Source: Prado023 sp963697345
Lineage (GTDB): Bacteria; Actinomycetota; Actinomycetes; S36-B12; CAIYMF01
Assembly: GCA_963697345.1 (NCBI GenBank)
Contig: CAVONS010000008.1
Location: 496,001-560,000, forward strand
Reading direction: 5' to 3'
DNA: 64,000 nt
The notes beneath the pieces are model-generated. The model saw only the letters and a list, made by a program, of their open reading frames with translations. It did no database searches and was not told the origin of the DNA. Of this stretch, positions 52,821 through 61,151 are shown one piece after another. Within the stretch, counting starts at the first letter, position 1. Each line of letters opens with the position of its first letter. A program made the translations under genes and the position numbers.

Positions 52821-54245
52821 ATGGGAAGCACGTGGATGGCTTGGCTGCGTCGTCGGCTTGCCGCGGACTCGGGCTTCTCGCTGATCGAAGCGGTCGTGGC
52901 GCTGTCCATCCTCGCCATTGTGTCCTCGTCCTTCACCTTCGGGATGAACCTGGCGCTGAAGGTCACCCGAGATGATCGTCTGCGGCAGCAGGCGACACAC
53001 CTGGCGGAACGTGAGCTGGAGATCGTGCGTAACAGCTTCCAGCACTCAGACGACTCCGGCCAGTTGGGTGTCCTCCAAGCCGGTCGGGTCACCAACGATG
53101 CACCCCTTCCCGGGGGCACGAAGGGCAATCCCCTGGTGATTGACGGGCGCAGCTTCACTGTCGAGCGCACGAACAGCATCCAGACGAATGGCAGTGGGCA
53201 GAGCGCCTGCGACGGAGGTGGGACCGTCGACTACCTCACCATCGGTGTCAACGTGCGCGTCTCCTGGAGCGACGCGGGCGAGGACCACGCCGTGGAGAGC
53301 AACACCCTGCTGACGCCTGTGAAGGGTGTGGAGGGCGACGTCGGCTACATCGCAGCGAAGCTGACCGACGCAGAGGGTTCTGGGACTGGGAACGTCCCGG
53401 TCGTGGCCACCGGACCGTCAGGTTCGGTGACGGAGTACACCGCTGCAGACGGCTGTGCGGTCTTCCTTCTCGCGACCTCCGGCAGCTACACGGTCAAGCT
53501 CAACTCCGCTGGTTACGTCAATCAGGAGGGATTCCAGAGCGCGGAGAAGTCGGTGACCCTGGAGAAGGGCAAGCTGAAGGTCATCCCGTTCTCCTATGGG
53601 CCAGCTGCCGCCATCAGCGCGTCCTACGCATCGGCCCCGGGTCACGGGCTGCCGACACCCCTACCAGGGCTCACGTTGTTCAACTCGGGTCTTCCCGCAC
53701 CTGGGGAGCTGCACAAGGCGGGCTCGGCGAATCCCGCCACCATGTCCGGGTTGTGGCCCTACGCGGGCGGATACGCCGTCTGGGCGGGTACCTGTGACCA
53801 GAGCGATCCTGCCCTCAACCCGTCCAACTTTCCCAGGCCCATCGCGGTGCCGGCCGCTGGTGGAGCGACCACGTCGGCGGCCGTGCACCTGGCTCCGATA
53901 TCCATCAGAACCATCGTTCCGCCGAACCCGTTCCTGCCCGGGGTTGTCACCGGGATGGACGGGGTCACTCTGGTGGCCACCCCCGTTGACCCGACCGGAT
54001 GTGACGCACCAGAGCTTGAGCTCACGCTGGGGACAACGTCCGGCGGTGGCTTCCTCAGCACCTCCCTGCCCGCCGGTTCCTGGCTGGTCGAGCCGAAAGG
54101 GGCAGGTGTGTACTGCTGGCCCGTGGACCCGATCAGCGCCTGCCCGCAGCCCACTGGCACACTCGTGGTCGTTGATGCGACGGGCCTGGTGCCGAATCCC
54201 GCCGTGCCGATCTTGCTGCCGGACATGGCGGTGGTAATCCCATGA
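52821..54245 (+). CDS. Large PilV-like minor pilin with transthyretin-like extracellular domain
   Basis: 474 residues. The prepilin signal is SGFSLIEAVVALSILAIVSSS (cleavage after Gly), followed by a PilV/GspI-like alpha-1 (LRQQATHLAERELEIVRN). About residues 170-260 form a carboxypeptidase-regulatory/transthyretin-like beta domain (YIAAKLTDAEGSGTGNVPVVATGP…GSYTVKLNSAGYVN). The last 210 residues are Pro/Gly/Ser-rich with paired cysteines. Far longer than ordinary minor pilins (about 150-200 residues), it is a good candidate for a pilus-tip adhesin. Intact frame. ATG 52821 lacks a strong Shine-Dalgarno; ATG 52836 is possible. The stop overlaps the next gene. Confidence 0.75.
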   Translation: MGSTWMAWLRRRLAADSGFSLIEAVVALSILAIVSSSFTFGMNLALKVTRDDRLRQQATHLAERELEIVRNSFQHSDDSGQLGVLQAGRVTNDAPLPGGTKGNPLVIDGRSFTVERTNSIQTNGSGQSACDGGGTVDYLTIGVNVRVSWSDAGEDHAVESNTLLTPVKGVEGDVGYIAAKLTDAEGSGTGNVPVVATGPSGSVTEYTAADGCAVFLLATSGSYTVKLNSAGYVNQEGFQSAEKSVTLEKGKLKVIPFSYGPAAAISASYASAPGHGLPTPLPGLTLFNSGLPAPGELHKAGSANPATMSGLWPYAGGYAVWAGTCDQSDPALNPSNFPRPIAVPAAGGATTSAAVHLAPISIRTIVPPNPFLPGVVTGMDGVTLVATPVDPTGCDAPELELTLGTTSGGGFLSTSLPAGSWLVEPKGAGVYCWPVDPISACPQPTGTLVVVDATGLVPNPAVPILLPDMAVVIP

Positions 54246-54973
54246 GAAGCCTGTTGCCGTCGCCTGGCCGTCGCCGATACGAGCATGAGCAAGGAGTGAC
54301 GCTCGTCGAGCTCATGGTCACGGTCGGACTGATCGGCACGGTCGTCGCGATCGTGGCGGGAGGGTTGGTCACTGCCACGAGCCTGATGGGCTCCAACGCG
54401 CTCCGGTTGCAGGAGGTCTCGGAGAACAAGGTGGCTATCGAGGCGATGACCAAGACCATGAGGACCGCGGTTGAACCGCGCCTTCTGGGGTCCTCATCCG
54501 ATGCTGCGGCCTTCATCCAGGGCGACGCCCGAGCAGTTGCCTTCTACGCCGCGCTGTCGTCGCTGGTGGCGCCCACCGGTTCTGGCACCACGAGGTATGG
54601 CCCAGTTCGCGTCACGTACTCGTTGATCAACGGAGAGTTGATCGAGACCTATCAACTGCCCGACCCGCACCCGGCCAACGATCATGACTACACCTACTGC
54701 AGCGCCGCATCCAGCGGGTGTGAGGTCCGGTCGCGGGTCCTGGCAAGCAACCTCGTGGATGCGCCTGTGTTCACCTACTACGGGGAGAGCCAGGGTGCGC
54801 TGGCTGTTCCCCTGTCGACGGACAATCTGGAAGCGGTTGACAGCATCGACATCGTCGTCACCTCCCAGACCTCCGAGGGCACGGATTCCTCCACCGTCGT
54901 GTCGCGTGTGAGCCTGGTCAACTCCGGTACCAACCCAACCTGCATCCCCGACCCCGAGCCCGTGAAGTGGTGA
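54242..54973 (+). CDS. PilW-like minor pilin
   Basis: 243 residues. A 17-residue basic leader ends in EQG, cut before VTLVELMVTVGLIGTVVAIVAGG, a type IV prepilin signal with Glu5 retained. The PilW/GspJ-like body contains LQEVSENKVAIEAMTKTMRTAVEPR and a beta-rich C-terminal half with three cysteines. ATG overlaps the PilV-like gene and the stop overlaps the next start region, so the three minor pilins are co-translated. Confidence 0.78.
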   Translation: MRSLLPSPGRRRYEHEQGVTLVELMVTVGLIGTVVAIVAGGLVTATSLMGSNALRLQEVSENKVAIEAMTKTMRTAVEPRLLGSSSDAAAFIQGDARAVAFYAALSSLVAPTGSGTTRYGPVRVTYSLINGELIETYQLPDPHPANDHDYTYCSAASSGCEVRSRVLASNLVDAPVFTYYGESQGALAVPLSTDNLEAVDSIDIVVTSQTSEGTDSSTVVSRVSLVNSGTNPTCIPDPEPVKW

Positions 54974-54978
54974 ACGTC

Positions 54979-56995
54979 ATGACAGCACAGGTCCGAGGAC
55001 GCCTGTCCGATGAGCGCGGTATCGCCATGGTGATGGTCATCGGCTTCATGCTGACGGCCAGTGTGCTGGTGGCCACCGCGCTTGCCTATGCCACATCCCA
55101 GCAGCCTCAGGCGCGCAACGGTCAGGACCGTGTCGAGGCCCTCTCCGCGGCGCAGGCGGGGATCGACCACTATCTCGCGCACCTGAACAAGGACCGAAAC
55201 TACTTCGCCACGGGCGACTGCTCCAACCCCGCTCTGGCGGGCCCGAATCCGGATCCGGCTCTGGTCAGCAGCTCCGTGCGGGTGGACGTCCACCACCCCG
55301 GTCGGGTGGGTGCCAGTCCAGCCCGATGACGCGACCTCCGCCGAGTTCCACTACGACGTGGACTCGACCCGCATGGACCAGTTCACGATCTGGTTGGCCT
55401 CGACCGGGCGCGCCGGCAACACCATGCGCACACTGCAGGCCAAGATCACCATCGCGGGCTCCCAGCGGTACCTGTACGTGACGGACTTCGAGGATGCGGA
55501 CCCGGAGAACCCTGTGGTCTACCCGAACGGTGCCCCACACAATGACTGCGGCAGAAGCGGGACGACCCTGGCCAAGTACTGGTGGCAGCCCCAACCCAAT
55601 GAGCGCTCCGATGGCGACAACCCGTCCTGTGTGGAGATCCAGTTCATCAGCGCGGATGTCCTCGATGGCCCGGTGCACTTCAACGACACGCCTTTGATCA
55701 ACGGAAGCACGACCTTCCGCCAGGGCTACACGACCTACGCCTCGGGCTGCCCCAAGACCGCGACCACGAGTGCGAGCGCGGCGAAGTCCGCCGGCTGCTA
55801 CCGGGGGAGTGGCAGCCCGTCGCTGAGCAGCAAGGGCGTGCGATGGGCGAATGTGAACCTGCTCCCGGACACTACCGGCGATATCGTCAACAAGCCCGGG
55901 TGCCAGTTCACAGGTGACACACGCATCAAGTTCAACGCGAACGGGACGATGGACGTCTGGAACACGCGCTCGGTTGGTACGCCGATCGGTTTCGTCGGCG
56001 ATCCCGCCGTGATCTCCACGGCGCCCAACTGCGGGAACGCCGCGAACTACAAGCCGGCGACGGGCCAGAAGTACCCCGGTGGCAAGCAGACCGTTCCGGT
56101 TCCCGACGGCATGGTCATCTTCGTCAAGAACTCCCCGACAAGTGCCATCTGCGAGGCGGGTCAGATCGTCAACGGGACCGCATCGGGCAGTGAGGCCAAG
56201 GACGTCATCCCCACCAGGTCGACCTCCTTGGCTGGGGCCGTGTCGGACATCGGCTTCCTGAACCCGGTCTACACGAAGTCGCGTATCGGCAACACCTGGG
56301 AGTCCACACCACAGGTCCAGTCCTCGTCGCACTCCCCGAAGTTCGACTGCGGGCAGGGCAATGTCTACATCGAGGGCACTGTGAAGGGCCGCGTGACGAT
56401 CGCCGCAGAGAACAATGTGGTGGTCACCGGCGACCTGGGCATCGCCAACACGGCATTGGGCGATGCGACCGGCAAGGATGACTCGGACATCGTGGGACTG
56501 GTGGCCCAGAATGCCGTGATCGTCTACCACCCGGTTGAGGTGACGTCCTGGTCGGTTCAGCGTTCAGGTAACAACCCCTCGTGCGGCAACTCCCCGGACG
56601 ACAATCCCAGCGGGGGGAGGAACGGATCGAAGTGCACCTACACCCCGAGCAACTTCGGCAACCTGGACTACATGTCCCCGCCGGTCAACTCCTCCGACGG
56701 CAAGAAGCATCGGTGGATCTATGCCAGCATCCAGACCCTTGCCCACTCGTTCTGGGTCGAGAACTACGACGAAGGCGCACCTCCCGGAATCCTCAGCGTG
56801 CGCGGATCCATCGCCCAGCGGTGGCGCGGGATCGTCGGCACCGGCAGCATCAGCACCGGGTACATCAAGGACTACTCGTACGACAAGCGGCTGCAGACCA
56901 CCTCGCCGCCGTACTTCCCCCCGTGGGCCAACGGCGAGTGGTCAGCGGAGACCACGGGCGAGCTGCCCACTGCGGACAGCATCCGCACCGGGTGA
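54979..56995 (+). CDS. Large PilX-like pilus protein with probable beta-helix domain; one frameshift
   Basis: About 671 residues after removing one inserted G near 55288. The start DERGIAMVMVIGFMLTASVLVATALAYATSQQ and SAAQAGIDHYLAHL is of PilX_N type, which lacks the canonical GFTLIE signal. The long remainder is extracellular in character, rich in Asn, Gly, Ser and Thr. Near residues 460-500 it has GNVYIEGTVKGRVTIAAENNVVVTGDL, the short periodic strands of a right-handed beta-helix. At least nine cysteines occur. The size and surface-type composition suggest an adhesin carried by the pilus. ATG 54979 is assumed; GTG 54967 and 54970 are alternatives. Confidence 0.72.
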
Positions 56996-57034
56996 CGCCG
57001 GGCGAGCTCACGCTGAATCTCCGGCCTCCTGACG

Positions 57035-57040
57035 TAGGGT
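57035..57040 (+). promoter_or_regulatory. -10 box, leaderless promoter of the prepilin peptidase gene
   Basis: TAGGGT ends 6 bases before GTG 57047, the same geometry as at 11332 and 39720. It suggests pilD has its own promoter. Confidence 0.5.
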
Positions 57041-57046
57041 GACGCA

Positions 57047-57814
57047 GTGCCACTAGTGATCCTCGTCGGGCTGCTTGGCCTGCTGATCGGTTCGTTCCTC
57101 AACGTCGTGATCTGGCGTGTCCCGAGAGGTGAGTCGATCGTCTCGCCGCCGTCGCACTGCCCGGGCTGTGACGCCGAGATCGCACCGCGGGACAACATCC
57201 CGGTCATCTCGTGGCTGCTGCTGCGCGGCCGCTGCCGCAACTGCGGCGCGAACATCAGCGCCCGCTACCCCGGGGTCGAGCTGTTGACCGGAGTGCTGTT
57301 CGCGGCCATGGCTGCCCGGTTCGGCCTGTCCTGGGAGCTTCCGGCCTATCTGTACCTCACGGCGATCGGGGTGGCCCTTGCGTTCATCGACCTCGACACC
57401 AAGCGGCTGCCCAACGCGTTGACGCTGCCCTCCTACCCGGTCATGGCTGCACTTCTCCTGCTGCCCGCAGTTGTGGAGCCGGCCTGGCCAGACTTCCTGC
57501 GTGCACTGCTCGGCGGCGTGGCGCTGTTCGTCTTCTACCTCGTCACCGCGCTGATCTACCCGGCCGGCATGGGGATGGGCGATGTCAAGCTCGCAGGCGT
57601 GCTCGGCATGGCCCTGGGTTGGCTCGGGTGGGGAGTGCTGCTGGTCGGGGGATTCCTCGGCTTCGTCTACGGGGCAGTCGTCGGCATCGGCCTGATGATC
57701 GGCGGACGCGCGGGTCGGCGCACCGCCATCCCGTTCGGGCCCTTCATGGTGGCCGGAGCACTGACAGCGTGTTGGTCGGTCAGCCGATCGTCGATTGGTA
57801 CGCCGGACTCCTGA
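57047..57814 (+). CDS. pilD: Prepilin peptidase / N-methyltransferase PilD
   Basis: 255-residue polytopic aspartyl protease. The cytoplasmic loop has paired CPGC and CRNC zinc motifs, required for the methylase form. The two catalytic aspartates are in FIDLDTKRLPN and GMGMGDVKLAG (GxGD). Opening LLIGSFLNVVIWRVPRGES is the family signature. It processes the two pilins and minor pilins upstream. Mycobacteria keep a relative (Rv2551c) at this same site next to aroE. Confidence 0.93.
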   Translation: MPLVILVGLLGLLIGSFLNVVIWRVPRGESIVSPPSHCPGCDAEIAPRDNIPVISWLLLRGRCRNCGANISARYPGVELLTGVLFAAMAARFGLSWELPAYLYLTAIGVALAFIDLDTKRLPNALTLPSYPVMAALLLLPAVVEPAWPDFLRALLGGVALFVFYLVTALIYPAGMGMGDVKLAGVLGMALGWLGWGVLLVGGFLGFVYGAVVGIGLMIGGRAGRRTAIPFGPFMVAGALTACWSVSRSSIGTPDS

Positions 57815-57880
57815 CCAGTTGAGCGGCCCACGCTCGATCAGTTGGGCCGGGCTGTCAAGTGCGCCACTGGACAGGCCGAT

Positions 57881-57905
57881 TCCTTCACCAGATTCTCGTG
57901 AAGGA
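57881..57905 (+). promoter_or_regulatory. RNA hairpin covering the pilM ribosome binding site
   Basis: TCCTTCAC (57881-57888) pairs perfectly with GTGAAGGA (57898-57905) around a 9-base loop. The 3' arm includes most of the AAGGAG Shine-Dalgarno (57901-57906) of pilM, whose GTG is at 57914. Folding would hide the ribosome site and could hold back PilMNO synthesis. The rest of the 99-base gap shows nothing recognisable. Confidence 0.45.
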
Positions 57906-57913
57906 GATGAACC

Positions 57914-58975
57914 GTGAGACGTCGTACGACCATCGGCTTGGACATCGGGACCTCCAGCGTGCGCGCTGCTGAGATCTCCTTCCGGGGATCGACCCCACAA
58001 CTGCTGCACTTCGGGCAGCTCGCGCTGCCCGCGGGGGCGGTGGTCGACGGCGAGGTCGTCGACTCGGCCGCCGTGACCGCGGCGCTCAAGGAGTTGTGGC
58101 ATGCCGCGGGCTTCACGCACCGGAAGGTGGCCCTGGGAGTGGCGAACCAGCGGGTCGTGATCCGGCAGGCGGAGGTCCCCTACTACGGCACGCACGCCGA
58201 ACTTCGCAAGGCACTGCCCCTCGTGGTCGGCGACCAGGTCCCGATCGACGCGGCAACGGCCGTCATGGACTTCGCCCCCTTGGAGGAGATCCGGGCGAGC
58301 GATGGTGCGCGCTCCTTGAGCGGCCTGCTGGTGGCGGCTGTCGAGGAGATGGTCGCCACGACGATGGACGCCGTCACTGCGGCGGGGTTGACCCCGCAGG
58401 TCGTCGACCTGAGCTCCTTCGCGGTCCTGCGAGCGGCAGCGTGGGGGCCCGGCCTGGGGCTGAACCAGCACCCGGAGGCTGTGGTGGACATCGGGGCGGA
58501 CTTGACGAGCATCGTGGTCCACGAGGACGGCACACCACGATTCGTGCGTATCCTGCTGCACGGCGGCCGCTGGATCACCTCGGCGCTGATGGCGGATCTG
58601 GGCCTGTCACTGGCCGACGCTGAACAGGTCAAGCGCGAGGTCGGCCTGGTCAGCGACAACCCCGAGCATGCAGCGGCACGTCGGGTGATCGGCCGAGTGG
58701 CGGGGGACCTGGTTGACGAGATCCGAGGTTCGCTGGACTACTTCGTGGCCTCCAGCAGCCATGGCATGGTCACGCGGGTGGTGGTCAGCGGGGGTACCTC
58801 CCGGCTGGCCGGCCTCGCGGATCTCATGGCTGAGCGGTTGCGGTTGAACGTCGAGTACGGGTCAGCGTTCGGTGGACTCGACCTGAGCAAGTCGGGCCTG
58901 AGTCCTGCTCAGATCAGCTTCGTCGACCCGATCGCGGTCGTGCCCGTCGGGCTGGCACTGGGAGGTGCGGCGTGA
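57914..58975 (+). CDS. pilM: Type IV pilus assembly protein PilM
   Basis: 353-residue actin/FtsA-like ATPase-fold protein of the cytoplasmic pilus ring. GLDIGTSSVRAAEI is the phosphate-1 motif, VVDIGADLTSIVVHEDG phosphate-2, and VVVSGGTSRLAGLADLM the adenosine loop. It binds the N-terminal peptide of PilN. GTG 57914 follows AAGGAG. The stop overlaps pilN by 4 bases. Confidence 0.92.
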   Translation: MRRRTTIGLDIGTSSVRAAEISFRGSTPQLLHFGQLALPAGAVVDGEVVDSAAVTAALKELWHAAGFTHRKVALGVANQRVVIRQAEVPYYGTHAELRKALPLVVGDQVPIDAATAVMDFAPLEEIRASDGARSLSGLLVAAVEEMVATTMDAVTAAGLTPQVVDLSSFAVLRAAAWGPGLGLNQHPEAVVDIGADLTSIVVHEDGTPRFVRILLHGGRWITSALMADLGLSLADAEQVKREVGLVSDNPEHAAARRVIGRVAGDLVDEIRGSLDYFVASSSHGMVTRVVVSGGTSRLAGLADLMAERLRLNVEYGSAFGGLDLSKSGLSPAQISFVDPIAVVPVGLALGGAA

Positions 58976-59715
58976 GTCCCATCGACGATCGTGGCGAGTT
59001 GGCCGCCCCCCAGGTCGAGGGCGACCTGATGGAGGTTGCCGACGAGCAGGTGCAAGTACTCACGCCGAGTGCATTGGTCGCGCTTGCGCGCGTGAACCTC
59101 ATGCCCAACTCCTACGCGCAGCGGGCCGCGGTCCGTCGGGCGAAGGTGGCGGGAGTCGGGGCCCTTGTGATGGCGCTGCTGGTGGCGACCCTGATGTTCA
59201 TCATCAGCTGGCAGAAGGCCACAGCGGCCCAGGAGAGCCTGGACCAGGCAACCGCGCAGCGGACGGTGCTCCAAGCAGAGGCCAATCAGTACTCAGGGGT
59301 CCCACTCGTGTTCGAGGCGGTGAACAGCGCCGAGGGGCAGTTGGTGGTGGCCATGGGCAATGAGGTGCGGTGGTCGTTCTTCCTCAACGATCTGGCCCTG
59401 ACCATGCCTGCCGGGGTGAGTCTCACCACGCTCGATGCGACGGTGATGGGTCCTGGTCAGGTCCCCTCCGACACCGGAGACGGGCAGTTCGACGCCAAAG
59501 TTGGCGACCTGTCAGTGACGGCGAAGGCACTCACGTTCAATGGCGTGGCCAACTGGCTCGACGCCCTGGCCAAGATGGACACGGTCGCGGATCCGTATGT
59601 GGCTGGCCTTTCCGCCGGGGAAGAGGAAGGCACCGACATCGTCAGCTTCAGCTCCACGGCGGACATCACGACCGACTCGTTGTCTGAGCGCTACACCCAG
59701 GAGGGGACACCATGA
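58972..59715 (+). CDS. pilN: Type IV pilus alignment protein PilN
   Basis: 247 residues. The cytoplasmic N-terminus contains ARVNLMPNSYAQRA, matching the PilM-binding (I/V)NLLP peptide of PilN. A transmembrane helix (GALVMALLVATLMFIISW), a short coiled coil (AQESLDQATAQRTVLQAEANQY) and an extracytoplasmic ferredoxin-like domain follow. Residues before the peptide form a 40-residue extension not typical of the family. Partner of PilO, coded immediately downstream. Confidence 0.85.
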   Translation: MSPIDDRGELAAPQVEGDLMEVADEQVQVLTPSALVALARVNLMPNSYAQRAAVRRAKVAGVGALVMALLVATLMFIISWQKATAAQESLDQATAQRTVLQAEANQYSGVPLVFEAVNSAEGQLVVAMGNEVRWSFFLNDLALTMPAGVSLTTLDATVMGPGQVPSDTGDGQFDAKVGDLSVTAKALTFNGVANWLDALAKMDTVADPYVAGLSAGEEEGTDIVSFSSTADITTDSLSERYTQEGTP

Positions 59716-60431
59716 GCGTGCGGATGTGGCGGGTCGCCACGGCGGTGGGGGTCGTCGCCATCCTGGTGGGGGCCTGGGTGTTGCTCATTGGGCCCCAGCG
59801 CGCGAAGGCCGCAGAACTCGAAGTCGAGGCGGCCAGTCAAGAGGCAGCCTCCGAGCAACTGGTGTCCAAGATCTCCCTGTTGAAGAAGCAGAGCCAGGAA
59901 CTGCCCGCGCAGGAGGCCAAGCTTGCCGCGATTCAGCAGCGCATCCCTTCAACCACATCCATCCCGACCCTGATCCGAAACCTCAGTGGGCTGGCTTCTG
60001 GAGCAAGCGTCACAGTGACCGCTCTCGATCCGGCCCGGCCGGCTCCCGTGGTGGTTGCTGTGCCCGAGCCGGTGGCGCCCGCGGCCGACGATCCGGACGC
60101 GCCGGTCGACACGGATGCCACCGCCGACGATGAGGCCGAGGCTGCACCGGCGCCGCCCCAGCCCACCGTTGAGGCGGTGGGGCTGTCCATATCCGTCTGC
60201 GGCGACTTCGCTCAGATCCGCAACTACCTGGGTGAGCTCGAGGGGATGCGCCGGGTCGTGGCAGTCTCCGGCCTGTCGATCTCGAAGACCACCTGCGACG
60301 GGTCCGAGGTGGAGGGTCTGCAGGCCAACATCAGTGCAAGCGCCTTCACGATGCCCGACGCCGCCAGCTCGGCCGCGAGTGGCGCCACCTCGGCGATGGA
60401 TCCGAACGCCGCCACGACAGGAGCCAGCTGA
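59712..60431 (+). CDS. pilO: Type IV pilus alignment protein PilO
   Basis: 239 residues. N-terminal TM helix (VATAVGVVAILVGAWVLLIG), a coiled coil (ELEVEAASQEAASEQLVSKISLLKKQSQEL) and a PilO-type domain starting with LAAIQQRIPSTTSIPTLIRNLSGLASGASV. An Ala/Pro/Asp-rich loop (about 115-155) is inserted before the final strands (LSISVCGDFAQIRNYLGELEGMRRVVAVSGLSI). It forms a heterodimer with PilN in characterised systems. Starts overlap at both ends. Confidence 0.86.
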   Translation: MSVRMWRVATAVGVVAILVGAWVLLIGPQRAKAAELEVEAASQEAASEQLVSKISLLKKQSQELPAQEAKLAAIQQRIPSTTSIPTLIRNLSGLASGASVTVTALDPARPAPVVVAVPEPVAPAADDPDAPVDTDATADDEAEAAPAPPQPTVEAVGLSISVCGDFAQIRNYLGELEGMRRVVAVSGLSISKTTCDGSEVEGLQANISASAFTMPDAASSAASGATSAMDPNAATTGAS

Positions 60432-61048
60432 TGAGTGAACAGATCCTCGACACCCCGAAGGGCGTGATCAATGACACGCCGCCGCCGAAAGGGGGGTCAC
60501 GCAGGACCATGCTGGTGGCGGGATCGGTCGTCGCCGGACTCGTCCTGGGTGGGGTGTTCCTCATGCTTCGCCAGCAGAGCGAGCAGGTGACCGTGGACTT
60601 CGTTGCCTCGGCGTCCGCTGCTGAGCAGGCGGTGGGCTCCGACGCCGGCGTCGACGCAGCCGCTGACCCAGATGCCAGCGCCGAGGGTGGCGCCACCCAG
60701 GCCGAGCCGAAACAACGTGCAAGCCTGACCAGCCGTGATCCCTTCGCGCCCATCGTCTTCAAGGCCCCAGCAGCGCCGGAGCCGAAGGCGAAGTCCAAGA
60801 AGGCCGAACCTGCCGCGGCCCCAACGCCTGCCGGGCCGAAGGGGGGCACCATCTCGGCTGTGGTCATCTCGCCGAAGGGCGACTCCGCGAAACTCAAGCT
60901 GGACGGCAAGCGCTACAACGTCGACGAGGGCGAGGCGTTCGCCAAGGTCTACCGCCTGTACGACATCTTCAACGACGACTGCGCAGGCTTCCTCTACGGC
61001 GACCAGAACGCCGTGGTCTGTGAGGGCGACACGGTGACGATGGGCTGA
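60431..61048 (+). CDS. Bitopic protein in the PilP position, unknown function
   Basis: 205 residues: 27-residue cytoplasmic start, TM helix (MLVAGSVVAGLVLGGVFLML), an Ala/Asp/Lys/Pro-rich linker with RDPFAPIVF, and a compact C-terminal beta domain (ISAVVISPKGDSAKLKLDGKRYNVDEGEAF … DDCAGFLYGDQNAVVCEGD) with two Cys. The plan of TM, linker, R/KDPF box and small beta domain recalls PilP/GspC, though there is no secretin to contact in a Gram-positive cell. Last gene before a strong terminator. Function inferred by position only. Confidence 0.7.
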   Translation: MSEQILDTPKGVINDTPPPKGGSRRTMLVAGSVVAGLVLGGVFLMLRQQSEQVTVDFVASASAAEQAVGSDAGVDAAADPDASAEGGATQAEPKQRASLTSRDPFAPIVFKAPAAPEPKAKSKKAEPAAAPTPAGPKGGTISAVVISPKGDSAKLKLDGKRYNVDEGEAFAKVYRLYDIFNDDCAGFLYGDQNAVVCEGDTVTMG

Positions 61049-61084
61049 GTGGGACGGCGCGGACGGCTCTCGGGCCCCGGAGTT

Positions 61085-61124
61085 CGCCCGTGCGTGGTCG
61101 GTGCGATCCCGCCACGCACGGGCG
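61085..61124 (+). terminator. Hairpin terminator ending the pilus locus
   Basis: CGCCCGTGCGTGG / CCACGCACGGGCG, a perfect 13-base stem with a 14-base loop, lies between the PilP-position gene and aroC. No U-run. It separates pilus from shikimate transcription. Confidence 0.8.
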
Positions 61125-61151
61125 GTGCCACCTCCGTGACAGAATTGCCCA

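Noticed and set aside
45272..56995. Programmed +1 frameshifting as the explanation for the pilus-gene indels
   Set aside because: Up to four shifts per gene, no shared slippery sequence or downstream structure, and both +1 and -1 events. Error or recent decay is simpler.
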